In this document: positions 33,511 to 42,164 of the stretch, in pieces
How the letters are laid out: the number at the start of each line of letters is the position of its first letter
Position numbering within the stretch: position 1 is the first letter of the stretch
Assembly (NCBI RefSeq): GCF_023073315.1
Contig: NZ_JADPJH010000010.1
Location: 399,788-463,787 of the forward strand
Direction: 5' to 3'
Length of the DNA: 64,000 nt
DNA from: Bradyrhizobium sp. 1
Lineage (GTDB): Bacteria; Pseudomonadota; Alphaproteobacteria; Rhizobiales; Xanthobacteraceae
Position numbers and translations under genes: made by a program
The notes under the pieces: model-generated
What the model was told of the DNA's origin: nothing
What the model saw: the letters and a program-made list of their open reading frames with translations, nothing else
The model's database searches: none

Positions 33511-35812
33511 ATTGTCTACCTCGCTGGCGCGCTTGGGTTGCGGGGGTGAGCTCGTCGAGCACGACGCCGACGAGCTTGCGCTCGGCACGGCCGAGCGTGC
33601 CCAAAATTTCTTCAAGGCTGTCGTTGATGTCGAGACTGGTCGGCAGCACCGCCACCAGCGCATCGGCGTCATCGAGCAGCTTGCGGGCGCTGGCTGAGAG
33701 CGGCATTGCGGGGCCGTCGAGGATCACGAGGTCGTAGCCGCCGGCGGAGCGCGCCTGTGCAATCGCCTTGCGGATCGCTTCAACCGCCTTGCCGGCATCG
33801 CCGTCGGCGGCCGGCAGCACCGAGATGCCGTTGACCGTCTTGATCTCGCGGGCAGCGTTGCTGCCGATCGAGAGCCAGCCGCGTGCGCTCGGCTCGCTCT
33901 TGCTGGAACGATTGACCTTGTTCGAGAGCGAATGTGCCTGATGATCGGCATCGATCATCAGCACGCGAGCGCCGTCGCGCGCGGCTGCGAGCGCGAAATT
34001 TAGCGCGGTCACGCTGCGTCCGACGGTTTCGCCGGCACCGAGGAGCGCAATCACCGGTATCGTCTTGCCGCCGGCACGCCGGGCCAGGGCTGCGCGCATG
34101 TCGCGCCAGGTATTGAGCAGGCTCGTCAAGGGGAAGCCGGGGCGCAGCGTCGGCCAGCCCAGCCGTGTCAGGTCGACGCCGCTACCAGTCGCGAGAATGG
34201 CACCCAGCGTGTGGATGACGTCGGCTTCCTGGAGGCGCGCGATCAGCGGTTTTTCGATCAGGGGCCTTTCCATCGTCGAAGGTTGCGGCGGTGACGCGGC
34301 AAGTTCGGCGCGCGCATGAGCAACTTCCGGAGCCCGGGGAGCCTGCGGCGTTGGCGTGCGTTCACGGCGGGCCGGCGTGGGCGCACCGGCAAACAGCAGT
34401 TCGGCTGCGACGAACCAGCTTGAAGCCGCGATCGCACCGAAGACGAAGCCGATCATGGCGAACAGGCTCATCCCCGGCGGGAACGAGCGCCGCTGCGGCA
34501 CGGTCGCTTCGCCGATGACGCGGGCCGCCGAGGTGTTGAGCGTCTCCTGCTCCTCGGTCTCGCGCGAACGCTTGAAGAAGGACTGGTAGACGTCGCGGCT
34601 GGCATCGACCTCGCGCTCGAGCTCGCGCAGTCGCACGGCGGCCTGGCTGAGCTGGACGCTTTGCCGCTTCTGCACCTCCAGCGCCCGGTTGAGCGAGGCT
34701 TCGAAGTCGCGGGCGCGCGTCAAATCGTTCTTGGCCGACTGGGCGAAGCGGTCGACCTCCTCACTGATGACGCGCTTGATATCCTCGACCTGCTTCTCGG
34801 TCTGGCGCAGCGCCGGGTGCCGCGGCCCAAGCTCGGCGGTCTGCTCTGCATATTTCTTGCGGGCATCGGCATATTGCGCGCGCAGGTTTGCAATCGTCGG
34901 TGACTGCAGAACCTCGGCATTCGCACCGGCATCCGCCGCCGTGCGCCGGCTTGCCTCGATCTGGTCGAGCCGCGCCTGCGCGTCCATCGTCGCAGCGCGG
35001 GCCGCGGAAAGCCGCTGGTTGCTGGACGAGAGCTGTTGGTCGCTGATCAGCGCGTCCTGGGTGCCGACAAAATTGTTCTGGGCCTTGTAGGTGGCAAGTG
35101 CGGTCTCGGCATTGCGCAGCCGCTCGCGCAGTTCCTTCAGCCGGCCTGACAATTCGCTGGTGGCCCGTCGCGCGGCCAGGGCCTGGGAGTTGCGAGACTC
35201 CGTGAGGTAGACGTTGGTCAGCGTGTTGGCGAGCATCGCCGCCTTCGCGGGATCGGTCGACCAGACCTCGATGTCGACGATGAAGCTCTTCTCGGTCTTG
35301 CGGATGGTGATGTGCCGATTCAGCGCCTCGAGCGCCGCAAGCTGCACTTCCTTCGTCTCCGTGGCGGAGGGCGCGCGGGGCTGCAGGCCGATCAGGCCGA
35401 GCAGCGACGTCGTCAGGCTCTTGTCGTCGCCGCCGCCGCCAAATTCGGGATCCTTGTCGAGACCCGCTTGCTCGATCACCCGGAGCAGCACGCTGTTGGA
35501 GGTGATCAGGCGAGCCTGGCTCTCCACCACCATGGACATGCCGGAGACGTCCTGCGCGCGCGGGGTGAGTTCGCGATCCACGAGCTGAAGCTCGCGCGGG
35601 TCGACATAGAGTTGGGCGGTGGCGGTGTAGCGGGGCGTCAGACTCTTGCCGGCCGTGACCGCAAGCGTCGCACCGAGCAGGGCAGCAGCCGCAATCGCGA
35701 CCTTGCGGCGCCAAACCAAATTGACCAGCTCCAGCACGCTGAAGCCGGCTTCAAGCCTTTGCTGCGGGCCCTCCGGTCTGGCCCGATCTATCGGCTGGTT
35801 ATAGTCAAGCAT
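33503..35812 (-). CDS. Wzc/ExoP-like polysaccharide co-polymerase with degenerate P-loop
   Basis: The 769-residue protein has a Wzz domain with membrane helix near 37-56, a long periplasmic coiled coil (about 200-430), a second helix near 460-485, and a cytoplasmic BY-kinase-like domain after a Pro-rich linker. In that domain the expected Walker A Lys is Arg599 (GAGETVGRS). MIDADHQAHS stands for Walker A', and LVILDGPAMPLS for Walker B. The C-terminus lacks the usual tyrosine cluster, with only one Tyr (RQYA). It should control chain length and polymerisation of an exopolysaccharide, probably without normal autokinase activity. It leads a coupled operon with the TagA-type transferase and galE. 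Confidence 0.9.
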   Translation of the reverse strand: MLDYNQPIDRARPEGPQQRLEAGFSVLELVNLVWRRKVAIAAAALLGATLAVTAGKSLTPRYTATAQLYVDPRELQLVDRELTPRAQDVSGMSMVVESQARLITSNSVLLRVIEQAGLDKDPEFGGGGDDKSLTTSLLGLIGLQPRAPSATETKEVQLAALEALNRHITIRKTEKSFIVDIEVWSTDPAKAAMLANTLTNVYLTESRNSQALAARRATSELSGRLKELRERLRNAETALATYKAQNNFVGTQDALISDQQLSSSNQRLSAARAATMDAQARLDQIEASRRTAADAGANAEVLQSPTIANLRAQYADARKKYAEQTAELGPRHPALRQTEKQVEDIKRVISEEVDRFAQSAKNDLTRARDFEASLNRALEVQKRQSVQLSQAAVRLRELEREVDASRDVYQSFFKRSRETEEQETLNTSAARVIGEATVPQRRSFPPGMSLFAMIGFVFGAIAASSWFVAAELLFAGAPTPARRERTPTPQAPRAPEVAHARAELAASPPQPSTMERPLIEKPLIARLQEADVIHTLGAILATGSGVDLTRLGWPTLRPGFPLTSLLNTWRDMRAALARRAGGKTIPVIALLGAGETVGRSVTALNFALAAARDGARVLMIDADHQAHSLSNKVNRSSKSEPSARGWLSIGSNAAREIKTVNGISVLPAADGDAGKAVEAIRKAIAQARSAGGYDLVILDGPAMPLSASARKLLDDADALVAVLPTSLDINDSLEEILGTLGRAERKLVGVVLDELTPATQARQRGRQYA

Positions 35813-36088
35813 GATCCCCAGCTTCCATTCCAGCTACCGCGGGCTGAGGGGTTACTCTTCGCTTTACGCCACGCACCCGGGATATAGGTGCCCAATCAAC
35901 GCAACAGGGAAAATTAACCATACTCATTGAGGGACTATTCACCGAAATGGCAAACAAAGCGTTTAAGCGCATGCCACTCTTCGACGCGTCGCAGTGACGC
36001 TGAGGCCCCCCAGAGATTAACGGTTCGTTACCGCGCGCAGCGTTGCCGCGAGGCTTCGCTTGTCGTTCGACGAGCTGCGCGCGCATTG
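35813..36088. promoter_or_regulatory. AT-richer control region upstream of the Wzc-like gene
   Basis: These 276 nt hold TTAACCAT at 35914-35921, a CtrA-type half site, and TTAA-N7-TTAC at 36017-36031, one base from the full TTAA-N7-TTAA. TTAAGCGCATG at 35963-35973 recurs at 37114-37124. No gene is seen. The region likely drives the minus-strand Wzc-like/TagA/galE operon. Confidence 0.45.
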
Positions 36089-36889
36089 TCAGCTTTTCCG
36101 CAGGATGACGTGATAATCGCCGCGGCGGACGTCGGTCCCGCGCGGCAGCACGGCGTTCAGCACGGCGGCGCCGACGTCGACCAGGGCCGCGAACAGCGGC
36201 TTGCGCCGACGCATCTCGGGATAGCGCGGGCTCTCGACCTCGCGGCGGTAGATCATCTCGAGGCCGTTCGCGTGCGCGAATGCTTCGAGCCGCGGCAGCG
36301 TCACCAGCGGATGAAAGAAGGTCGGGAACGGCGGCTCGCCGGGCAGGCCGGCATTCTTGATGCCGCGGATGTGCCGGTAGAACCAGACGTGAAACCAGTG
36401 CGGCGAGTATTTGGTGACGACGCCGGACAGCGAGCGCGGATTGGGCGCGCCGATCAGGATCATCCCGCCGCGCTTGAGCGCGTCGCGGAAATTCAGCAGC
36501 GCAGCTTCGACATCCGGAAGATGCTCGATCACGTTGTAGCAGATCACGAGATCGAAGCTCTCGGGCGTGGAGCGGTAGGTCTGCACGTCGCCGAGGATCG
36601 CCTCGTCCGCATAATTGTTGTTCTTGACCTGGTCCTCGTCTATGTCGACGACGGTGACGTGGCTGCGGCTCAGCAATTCCGTCGGCAGAAAGCTGCACGA
36701 GCCGCCGCCGGCTTCATAGGTCGCGAGCCGGCCCTGCGGCAGCTCGCGGCGCAGCAATTCGTGAACGGCGAGCAGGCTGTCGCGGGCTTCGCCGGGGACC
36801 AGATCGAGCAGTGCCTGGGTGTGTGCGGTGGCCGCGGGGGTGTTGATCGCCGTGGTTGTCGCGAAATCGATGGTGGCTGGCTTGTTCAT
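36089..36889 (-). CDS. Class I SAM-dependent methyltransferase
   Basis: This 266-residue protein has a Rossmann methyltransferase core. Motif I is atypical (YEAGGGSCSFLP near 58-69), followed by VTVVDIDEDQ, GDVQTY and the post-motif FDLVICYNVIEHLPDVE. The C-terminal region (HWFHVWFYRHIRG, FPTFFHPLVTLPRL) may bind a lipid- or sugar-linked acceptor. In a polysaccharide locus it most likely O-methylates a sugar or caps a chain. It is transcribed alone, 276 nt upstream of the Wzc-like gene and in the same direction. Confidence 0.82.
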   Translation of the reverse strand: MNKPATIDFATTTAINTPAATAHTQALLDLVPGEARDSLLAVHELLRRELPQGRLATYEAGGGSCSFLPTELLSRSHVTVVDIDEDQVKNNNYADEAILGDVQTYRSTPESFDLVICYNVIEHLPDVEAALLNFRDALKRGGMILIGAPNPRSLSGVVTKYSPHWFHVWFYRHIRGIKNAGLPGEPPFPTFFHPLVTLPRLEAFAHANGLEMIYRREVESPRYPEMRRRKPLFAALVDVGAAVLNAVLPRGTDVRRGDYHVILRKS

Positions 36890-37285
36890 ATTTTCTGACC
36901 GCGCTTGTTCTATTCAAATTTACAGGAAAAATCTCGCAAGCCCGAAGAGCAAATCTGATGCCGCCCTGCTTCACCGGTCGCGGTGCTTACGGTCGGGTTA
37001 ATGCGCATGGGCGTTAACTACGGCATTCTTCGCATCGCACCGTCGGCGGACGATGGACTGCGAATTGCAGTACCACGCGCGCATGGATTTGCAGGGAAAA
37101 CACGTGAGAGCGGTTAAGCGCATGGTGGCACGTCTGCATTGTAGGGAGCTCATCCAGATGGTGCCGTATCGCGCCTCGGTCGGGCTGTTCACTTTGGCAC
37201 GCATCTGTCCCGCCGCACTGTGCCGTCGCGGGACTGCGCGACCGGCGCAGGGCTTTTTCAACATATCTCAGGCATCTAGAACCCC
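36890..37285. other. Divergent intergenic region with TTAA motifs, no gene seen
   Basis: These 396 nt separate the methyltransferase and a glycosyltransferase. Short frames here lack ribosome sites and were not called. A near-palindrome GTTAATGCGCATGGGCG then TTAAC lies at 36998-37019, and TTAAGCGCATG at 37114-37124 repeats a motif from 35963. These may be binding sites for a shared regulator of the locus. Confidence 0.45.
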
Positions 37286-38314
37286 ATGACACTGATCCCG
37301 ACAGACTTGTCCGCGAGCCGGATCTCGGATGCCGTGCGCGATCCCAACCGGGAGATCGCGGCGAGCTCCCGAATCATCGATCTGTCGGTCGGCATCGTCG
37401 TCTGCATTCCCTGCTTCCGTCGTCCGCAGCATCTGCGGCTGACGCTGGACTCGCTGGTGAACCAGCGTACCCCGCGCTCCTTCGCGGTGGTGATGGTCGA
37501 GAACGACGCCGCCAAGCGTGAGAGCGCGCCGGTCGCCGCCGAGTTTCTCGCCGACGGCAGACTCCAGGGCATCTGCCTCGTCGAGCAGCGGCAGGGCAAT
37601 TGCCAGGCGATCAACGCCGCCTTCGAGACGGCGCAGGCGCTGTTTCCCGCCGCGACCCACTTCCTGATGATCGACGACGACGAGATCGCGTCACCCGACT
37701 GGCTCGAACTGATGGTCCGCACCGCGGAGGCAACCGGCGCCGACGTGGTCGGCGGACCGGTGCTGCCGGTCTTCGACGATGACAGCAAGCCCTGGCTCGC
37801 GGGTCACCCCGCCTTCTGCCCGGCCTACGACTACACCGGCGCGGTACCGCTGATCTATGGCTGCGGCAATTGCCTGATCACGCGCGCGGCGTTCGACGGG
37901 CTCGAAAGTCCCGTCTTCGATCTGCGCTTCAATTTCCTCGGCGGCGGCGACTGCGACTTCTTCGTGCGCTGCCGCAATGCCGGCATGCTCTTCCACTGGA
38001 CGGCGGAAGCCGTCATCACCGAGACCGTGCCGCCAAGCCGCACCAGCCTCAGCTGGATCGCAAAGCGTGGCCTGCGCATCGGAGCGATCAACTATCGTGT
38101 GCAGTACAAGGCTGCGCCGAGTGCAGCGGCACGCGTGCGGGTGTTTGTGCAGATGCTCGGGCGGCTGCCGCTGTCTCTGCTGCGTGCGGCTCGCCTGCTG
38201 CCGACCTCGAAGCCCGTCGTCGCGATGCATCCCGTGATGGTGGCGTTTGGTTCGGCGCTGGCGGCCTTCGGTTTCGATCCGAAGCCCTACGAGGCTTCCA
38301 AGATCGTGTCCTGA
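37286..38314 (+). CDS. Family 2 glycosyltransferase
   Basis: The 342-residue GT-A transferase has an N-terminal core beginning VGIVVCIPCFRRPQHL (near 33-48), the nucleotide-binding strand VVMVENDAAK, the metal-binding DDDE in MIDDDEIASPDWLE, and the acceptor segment NFLGGGDCDFFVRC. The first 30 residues precede the domain and no ribosome site is seen, so the start could be further in. It probably adds a sugar to a lipid-linked repeat unit on the cytoplasmic side. It is convergent with another GT2 gene (18-nt gap). Confidence 0.88.
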   Translation: MTLIPTDLSASRISDAVRDPNREIAASSRIIDLSVGIVVCIPCFRRPQHLRLTLDSLVNQRTPRSFAVVMVENDAAKRESAPVAAEFLADGRLQGICLVEQRQGNCQAINAAFETAQALFPAATHFLMIDDDEIASPDWLELMVRTAEATGADVVGGPVLPVFDDDSKPWLAGHPAFCPAYDYTGAVPLIYGCGNCLITRAAFDGLESPVFDLRFNFLGGGDCDFFVRCRNAGMLFHWTAEAVITETVPPSRTSLSWIAKRGLRIGAINYRVQYKAAPSAAARVRVFVQMLGRLPLSLLRAARLLPTSKPVVAMHPVMVAFGSALAAFGFDPKPYEASKIVS

Positions 38315-38332
38315 CGTTCTTGAGCCGGGCGG

Positions 38333-39406
38333 CTAGATTCCAAGATAAGCGAGCGCGATCTTGATTACGGACCGTGGCACCGCTCTGAGCGATCGCTGTC
38401 CAACCATGCCGAGATAGGCGAGGGCGTCGCGATACCTGCCGAAGCGGACCGCTTGCGTCGCCGAATAGGTCACGAGATGAATCTCGGCCGCTTGGCGCAG
38501 CCGAGGCACAGCGCTTGCGGGCAGCCGGGCCAGGATCAAAGGATCATCGAATACGCGCGCGACCGCCGGGAAGAAGTCCTGTGGTGTCCGCACTGCCGCG
38601 TTCATGGTGTTGGCGGTGTGCAGACGATAGTCGAGCAGAAGTTCCGGGACGAATGCGAACTCGCCGAGCGCGGCGAGACGGCACCAGCAATGCCAGTCCT
38701 CGCAATATCTGAGCGAGACGTCGAAGCCGCCGGCCGCGCGGAAGGCATCGGCACGAACCAGCATGATGCCGCCATTGACGATGAAGTTGCCGCGGGCAAG
38801 CCGTTCCATCACGTCGCCCGACGGCTTGCGGCGGCCCTTGAGAAGATCGCGGCGGCCGATCGGACGGCCATCGCTGGCGATCGTGTTGTAGTCGCCATAG
38901 ACCAGAATTGCGTGGGGAGCGGCCTTGGCTGCCGTCAGCAGCGTCGTCACCGCGGCGGGGCGCAGGCGGTCATCGGCATCGAGAAAGATCAGCCAGTCGC
39001 CGCGCGCGCTCAGTGCGCCGAGGTTCCGCGCAGCCGATACGCCCGAGGCGTCATTCGGCATCAGGCGCAGGCGGGAATCGCGGATGGCACGAACGATCGC
39101 CATGGTGTCGTCGGTCGAGCCGTCGTCCACGACGATCACCTCGGTGACGTCGCCTTGCGTCAGTGCGCTTGCAATGGTCTGGCCGATGAACGCGGCAGCA
39201 TTCTTGGCAGGGATGATCACGGAGACCGGCGTGTGAGATGCCGCCGGCAACGCGGTGCGCGCGCCTGTTGCCGCGAATGCGGCGGCCGGTGAATCCAGAA
39301 TGTCGTCGGCGGTGGTCAAGCGGCGGCTCGTCTTTAATGGTTCGTTAACCAGGCCGCATCTGGAGTTGCGGAGCGCAGCCTCGGCCGCTGCGGATGATAC
39401 TCGCAT
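38333..39406 (-). CDS. Family 2 glycosyltransferase
   Basis: The catalytic part begins at PVSVIIPAKNAAAFIGQTI (near residue 60), with VIVVDDGSTDDT, NLGALSARGDWLIFLDADDRL (DxD) and CEDWHCWCRLA as the ED base motif. As written the protein has 357 residues, but the first 50 or so have no homology and contain a TTAA-N7-TTAA motif in their DNA, so the true start may be a TTG at 39319 or 39250. It is a likely repeat-unit assembly enzyme of the same locus. Confidence 0.85.
   Translation of the reverse strand: MRVSSAAAEAALRNSRCGLVNEPLKTSRRLTTADDILDSPAAAFAATGARTALPAASHTPVSVIIPAKNAAAFIGQTIASALTQGDVTEVIVVDDGSTDDTMAIVRAIRDSRLRLMPNDASGVSAARNLGALSARGDWLIFLDADDRLRPAAVTTLLTAAKAAPHAILVYGDYNTIASDGRPIGRRDLLKGRRKPSGDVMERLARGNFIVNGGIMLVRADAFRAAGGFDVSLRYCEDWHCWCRLAALGEFAFVPELLLDYRLHTANTMNAAVRTPQDFFPAVARVFDDPLILARLPASAVPRLRQAAEIHLVTYSATQAVRFGRYRDALAYLGMVGQRSLRAVPRSVIKIALAYLGI
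39334..39348. promoter_or_regulatory. TTAA-N7-TTAA motif (CtrA-type consensus)
   Basis: The sequence TTAATGGTTCGTTAA fits the alphaproteobacterial CtrA full-site consensus TTAA-N7-TTAA exactly. It lies at the 5' end of the GT2 gene, between it and a divergent transferase gene. Binding is inferred from sequence only. Confidence 0.4.
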
Positions 39407-39546
39407 AGCGCCCAGATCGTTGCTGCGAAGGCCTGCGCAAAGCTGGTTTCGTCAATTAGCGTTAAGCCGATGGCATTAAGCCTGTCGCAAACTTGGACGA
39501 GTGCGTCAGCCGGTCCCATGCGAGAATACGCATCCGGCTGCCGCGG

Positions 39547-40623
39547 ATGGACCCAGTGCCCGCAAAGACATTCGACTACGATCCCGACGACATGGTCCTC
39601 AACCTCTTCTACGAGGACAAGGACGACCGCTGGTTTCCCGGCGATCGCCATCTGCGGCGCATGGCGCGCCGCATGCTGTTCGGCGAGCCGCGCATGAGCG
39701 GCCAGCTGCGCGTGTTCCTCAATCTGTGCGCGGGACTCGACCGGCTTGATATCCGCTACCGAGTCAACGATTACGGCTATATCGCGCAGCATCCCGAGGA
39801 AGTCGCCTGCATCATCGGCCGCACCTTCCTGCTTGACAAGTTCGCGTGGAAGAACCCGATCCTGCTCGGGGTCGCCGCCCACAATCATCCGCTCGACGAT
39901 CCCGATCTGTTCAAGCGTCTGCCGGTGAAGAAGGTCGTGGTGCCCGGCCCATGGTACGCCGACATGTACCGGCCGCATTGGCCGGACACCGAGGCCTGGC
40001 CGGTCGGCATCGACACCGATCTCTGGGCGCCGTCGCGCGCCTCGCAAAAGTCCGTCGACGTCCTGATCTACGACAAGGTCCATTGGGACCGTGAGCGCTA
40101 TGCGCCTGACTTGATCGAGCCCGTCCGCGCCCGGCTCCGCAAGGAGGGGCGCTCGTTCACGGAGCTGCGTTACGGCAGCTACAAGGAAGAGGACTATCAG
40201 GACGCGCTGGCGCGTTCCCGTGCGATGATTTTCCTGTGCCAGAACGAGAGCCAGGGCATCGCCTATCAGCAGGCGCTGGCTTGCGACGTGCCGGTATTCG
40301 CCTGGGATCCCGGCGGCCCGTGGCGGGACCCCGATTATTATCCGCACCGCGTGCAGTTCGCGCCGGTGTCGTCGGTGCCGTATTGGGACGATCGTTGCGG
40401 CGCCAAATTCGCTGACACTGCGGCGTTCGAGGCCGGCTGGGACGAATTCTGGGCCGGCTGTGCCGCCAATACGTTCGATCCGCGCGGCTTCGTGCTCGAC
40501 AATCTCACGCTGGAACAGCGAGCGCTGCAATATTACGAGATCGCGCGCAGCGTGGCGCGGCAGCAGAAGGTGTCCGCCACATCAGGCATGCTGGTTGACG
40601 GATGGTTAACGGGGATGGGCTAA
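39547..40623 (+). CDS. Putative GT-B glycosyltransferase
   Basis: The 358-residue protein starts at ATG 39547 (MDPVPAKTFDYD); an upstream TTG at 39493 is less likely. The C-terminal half resembles the donor-binding half of GT4-type transferases: MIFLCQNESQGIAYQQALAC with the E-x7-x-type loop, then VPVFAWDPGG. The N-terminal half (NLFYEDKDDRWFPGDRHLRR, LLGVAAHNHPLDDPDLF, VVVPGPWYADMY) is unlike common families. A retaining transferase in polysaccharide assembly is the best guess. It is followed by the polymerase gene after 54 nt. Confidence 0.7.
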   Translation: MDPVPAKTFDYDPDDMVLNLFYEDKDDRWFPGDRHLRRMARRMLFGEPRMSGQLRVFLNLCAGLDRLDIRYRVNDYGYIAQHPEEVACIIGRTFLLDKFAWKNPILLGVAAHNHPLDDPDLFKRLPVKKVVVPGPWYADMYRPHWPDTEAWPVGIDTDLWAPSRASQKSVDVLIYDKVHWDRERYAPDLIEPVRARLRKEGRSFTELRYGSYKEEDYQDALARSRAMIFLCQNESQGIAYQQALACDVPVFAWDPGGPWRDPDYYPHRVQFAPVSSVPYWDDRCGAKFADTAAFEAGWDEFWAGCAANTFDPRGFVLDNLTLEQRALQYYEIARSVARQQKVSATSGMLVDGWLTGMG

Positions 40624-40677
40624 GACCTCGATCTTTCCAGGGTTCACCAGACCGCACCTGAGCCACCGCCTTAAGCC

Positions 40678-42030
40678 ATGGATCGCAGCGCCGCTGACAT
40701 GACCGACGTCGAGGCCCGATCGCTCGGCCACGTCCTGCGCGACGGGCTTGCTGGGCTGAATGCTGTGCAGGCGGCACGCTGCCTCGTCGCGATGGCAGCC
40801 CTGCTGCTCGTGCTGGTGACGCTCGATCCGTTTCCCGATTTGCGCAGCGAGGATGTCGCCACTGTTGTCGGTGGACGCATGGCGCTCGGCTATGTGTCCT
40901 GGGGCCTCCTGGCTGCGGTCGCGGTGCTGTTCGTCGTCGCCACGGATGCGCCCTCGCTGAAGAGCCTGGTCACACCGCTGCATCTCTGCCTCGTCGGCTG
41001 GATGCTGATCAACATCGTCTTCTCGGAGACCCGCGGCGTTTCGATGCAGCGCTTCGCGCTCGCGGCCAGCGTGACGTCGCTTGCCCTGCTGCTGCCGTTG
41101 CTGCCGCCGACGCAGCGCAGCTTCAATTTGTGCCTCGGTGCCGCCGCGCTCGTGCTGCTGGTGCTGTGCTTTCTCGGCGTCTTCCTCGCGCCGCAATATT
41201 CGATCCACACCGCGCTCGACATCACCGAGCCACAGCTCGCCGGCGACTGGCGTGGCAGCTTTGGCCACAAGAACGTCGCCTCGCCGGTGATGACTATCCT
41301 GGTCTATGTCGGCATTTACCTGTCCGCGGTCGGCTCGTTCGTGATGGGACCGGCGATTGCGCTGCTTGCCGGCATCTTCCTGATCTTCACCGGCGGCAAG
41401 ACCTCCTCGGTGCTGTGCCTTGCCATCTATGCGCTGGCCTCGCTCGTCTACGTCACGCGAAGCCTGTGGCTGAAGCGGATCATCTGCTTTGCGCCGCTGA
41501 TCGTGATGAACCTGCTGACTGTCGGCAGCGTCCTGAGCCCGGCGCTGGGGTCCGTGACGCGGCTGCTTCCGGTCGATCCCACCTTCACCGGCCGTTCCGA
41601 CATCTGGGAATTCGCGCTCGCAGCGGTCGCCGAAAAGCCGATCATCGGCCACGGCTATGCGGCGTTCTGGGACGATGTGACCGAGCGCCAGACCGCCAAG
41701 GGCTCCGAATGGGCGGTGACGGCGGCGCACAGCCACAACAGCTATCTCGACCTCGCCGTCACCATCGGCTTGCCGGGCCTGCTGCTGGTCATCCTCATCT
41801 TCGTGTTCGCGCCACTTCGCAACTTCCAGGCGGTCCAGGGCCACAATCGCAGCAACGCGCTGGGCAAGCTGTTCCTGACCATATGGCTGTTCGGCCTGTA
41901 TTTCGGGACCACCGAGACCTTCCTGCTCGAGCGGCAGAATCCGGTCTGGTTCATGTTCGTGCTGGCCGCCGCCGGTCTGCACTTCCTGGCCAGGTTCCAA
42001 TGCGTTGAGCCGATGGAACCCGACCGCTGA
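40678..42030 (+). CDS. O-antigen ligase/polymerase-type membrane protein (WaaL/Wzy/ExoQ-like)
   Basis: This 450-residue protein has about eleven membrane helices. The Wzy_C-type signature lies in WRGSFGHKNVASPV (about 192-205), FTGRSDIWEFALAAV, PIIGHGYAAFW and the periplasmic AHSHNSYLDLAVTIG, whose His is usually essential. The family either polymerises repeat units or ligates chains to a lipid carrier. Beside a Wzc-like co-polymerase, polymerase (ExoQ-like) is the more likely role. No Wzx flippase is in the window. Confidence 0.9.
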   Translation: MDRSAADMTDVEARSLGHVLRDGLAGLNAVQAARCLVAMAALLLVLVTLDPFPDLRSEDVATVVGGRMALGYVSWGLLAAVAVLFVVATDAPSLKSLVTPLHLCLVGWMLINIVFSETRGVSMQRFALAASVTSLALLLPLLPPTQRSFNLCLGAAALVLLVLCFLGVFLAPQYSIHTALDITEPQLAGDWRGSFGHKNVASPVMTILVYVGIYLSAVGSFVMGPAIALLAGIFLIFTGGKTSSVLCLAIYALASLVYVTRSLWLKRIICFAPLIVMNLLTVGSVLSPALGSVTRLLPVDPTFTGRSDIWEFALAAVAEKPIIGHGYAAFWDDVTERQTAKGSEWAVTAAHSHNSYLDLAVTIGLPGLLLVILIFVFAPLRNFQAVQGHNRSNALGKLFLTIWLFGLYFGTTETFLLERQNPVWFMFVLAAAGLHFLARFQCVEPMEPDR

Positions 42031-42164
42031 CAGCTTGTCGCAGCGGCTGATCTGTCGCGGGGACAGGGAAGTGGTATCCGCTTAACGATAAGCAGCGACG
42101 TTACTTGTGGTCGACGGCAAAACATAATCTATCTGGAAACATTCAGTAACTGCATGCCCCGCGG

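Noticed and set aside
36998..37292. Short frames on both strands upstream of the GT2 gene
   Set aside because: No ribosome sites, overlapping on opposite strands, and no protein-like composition.
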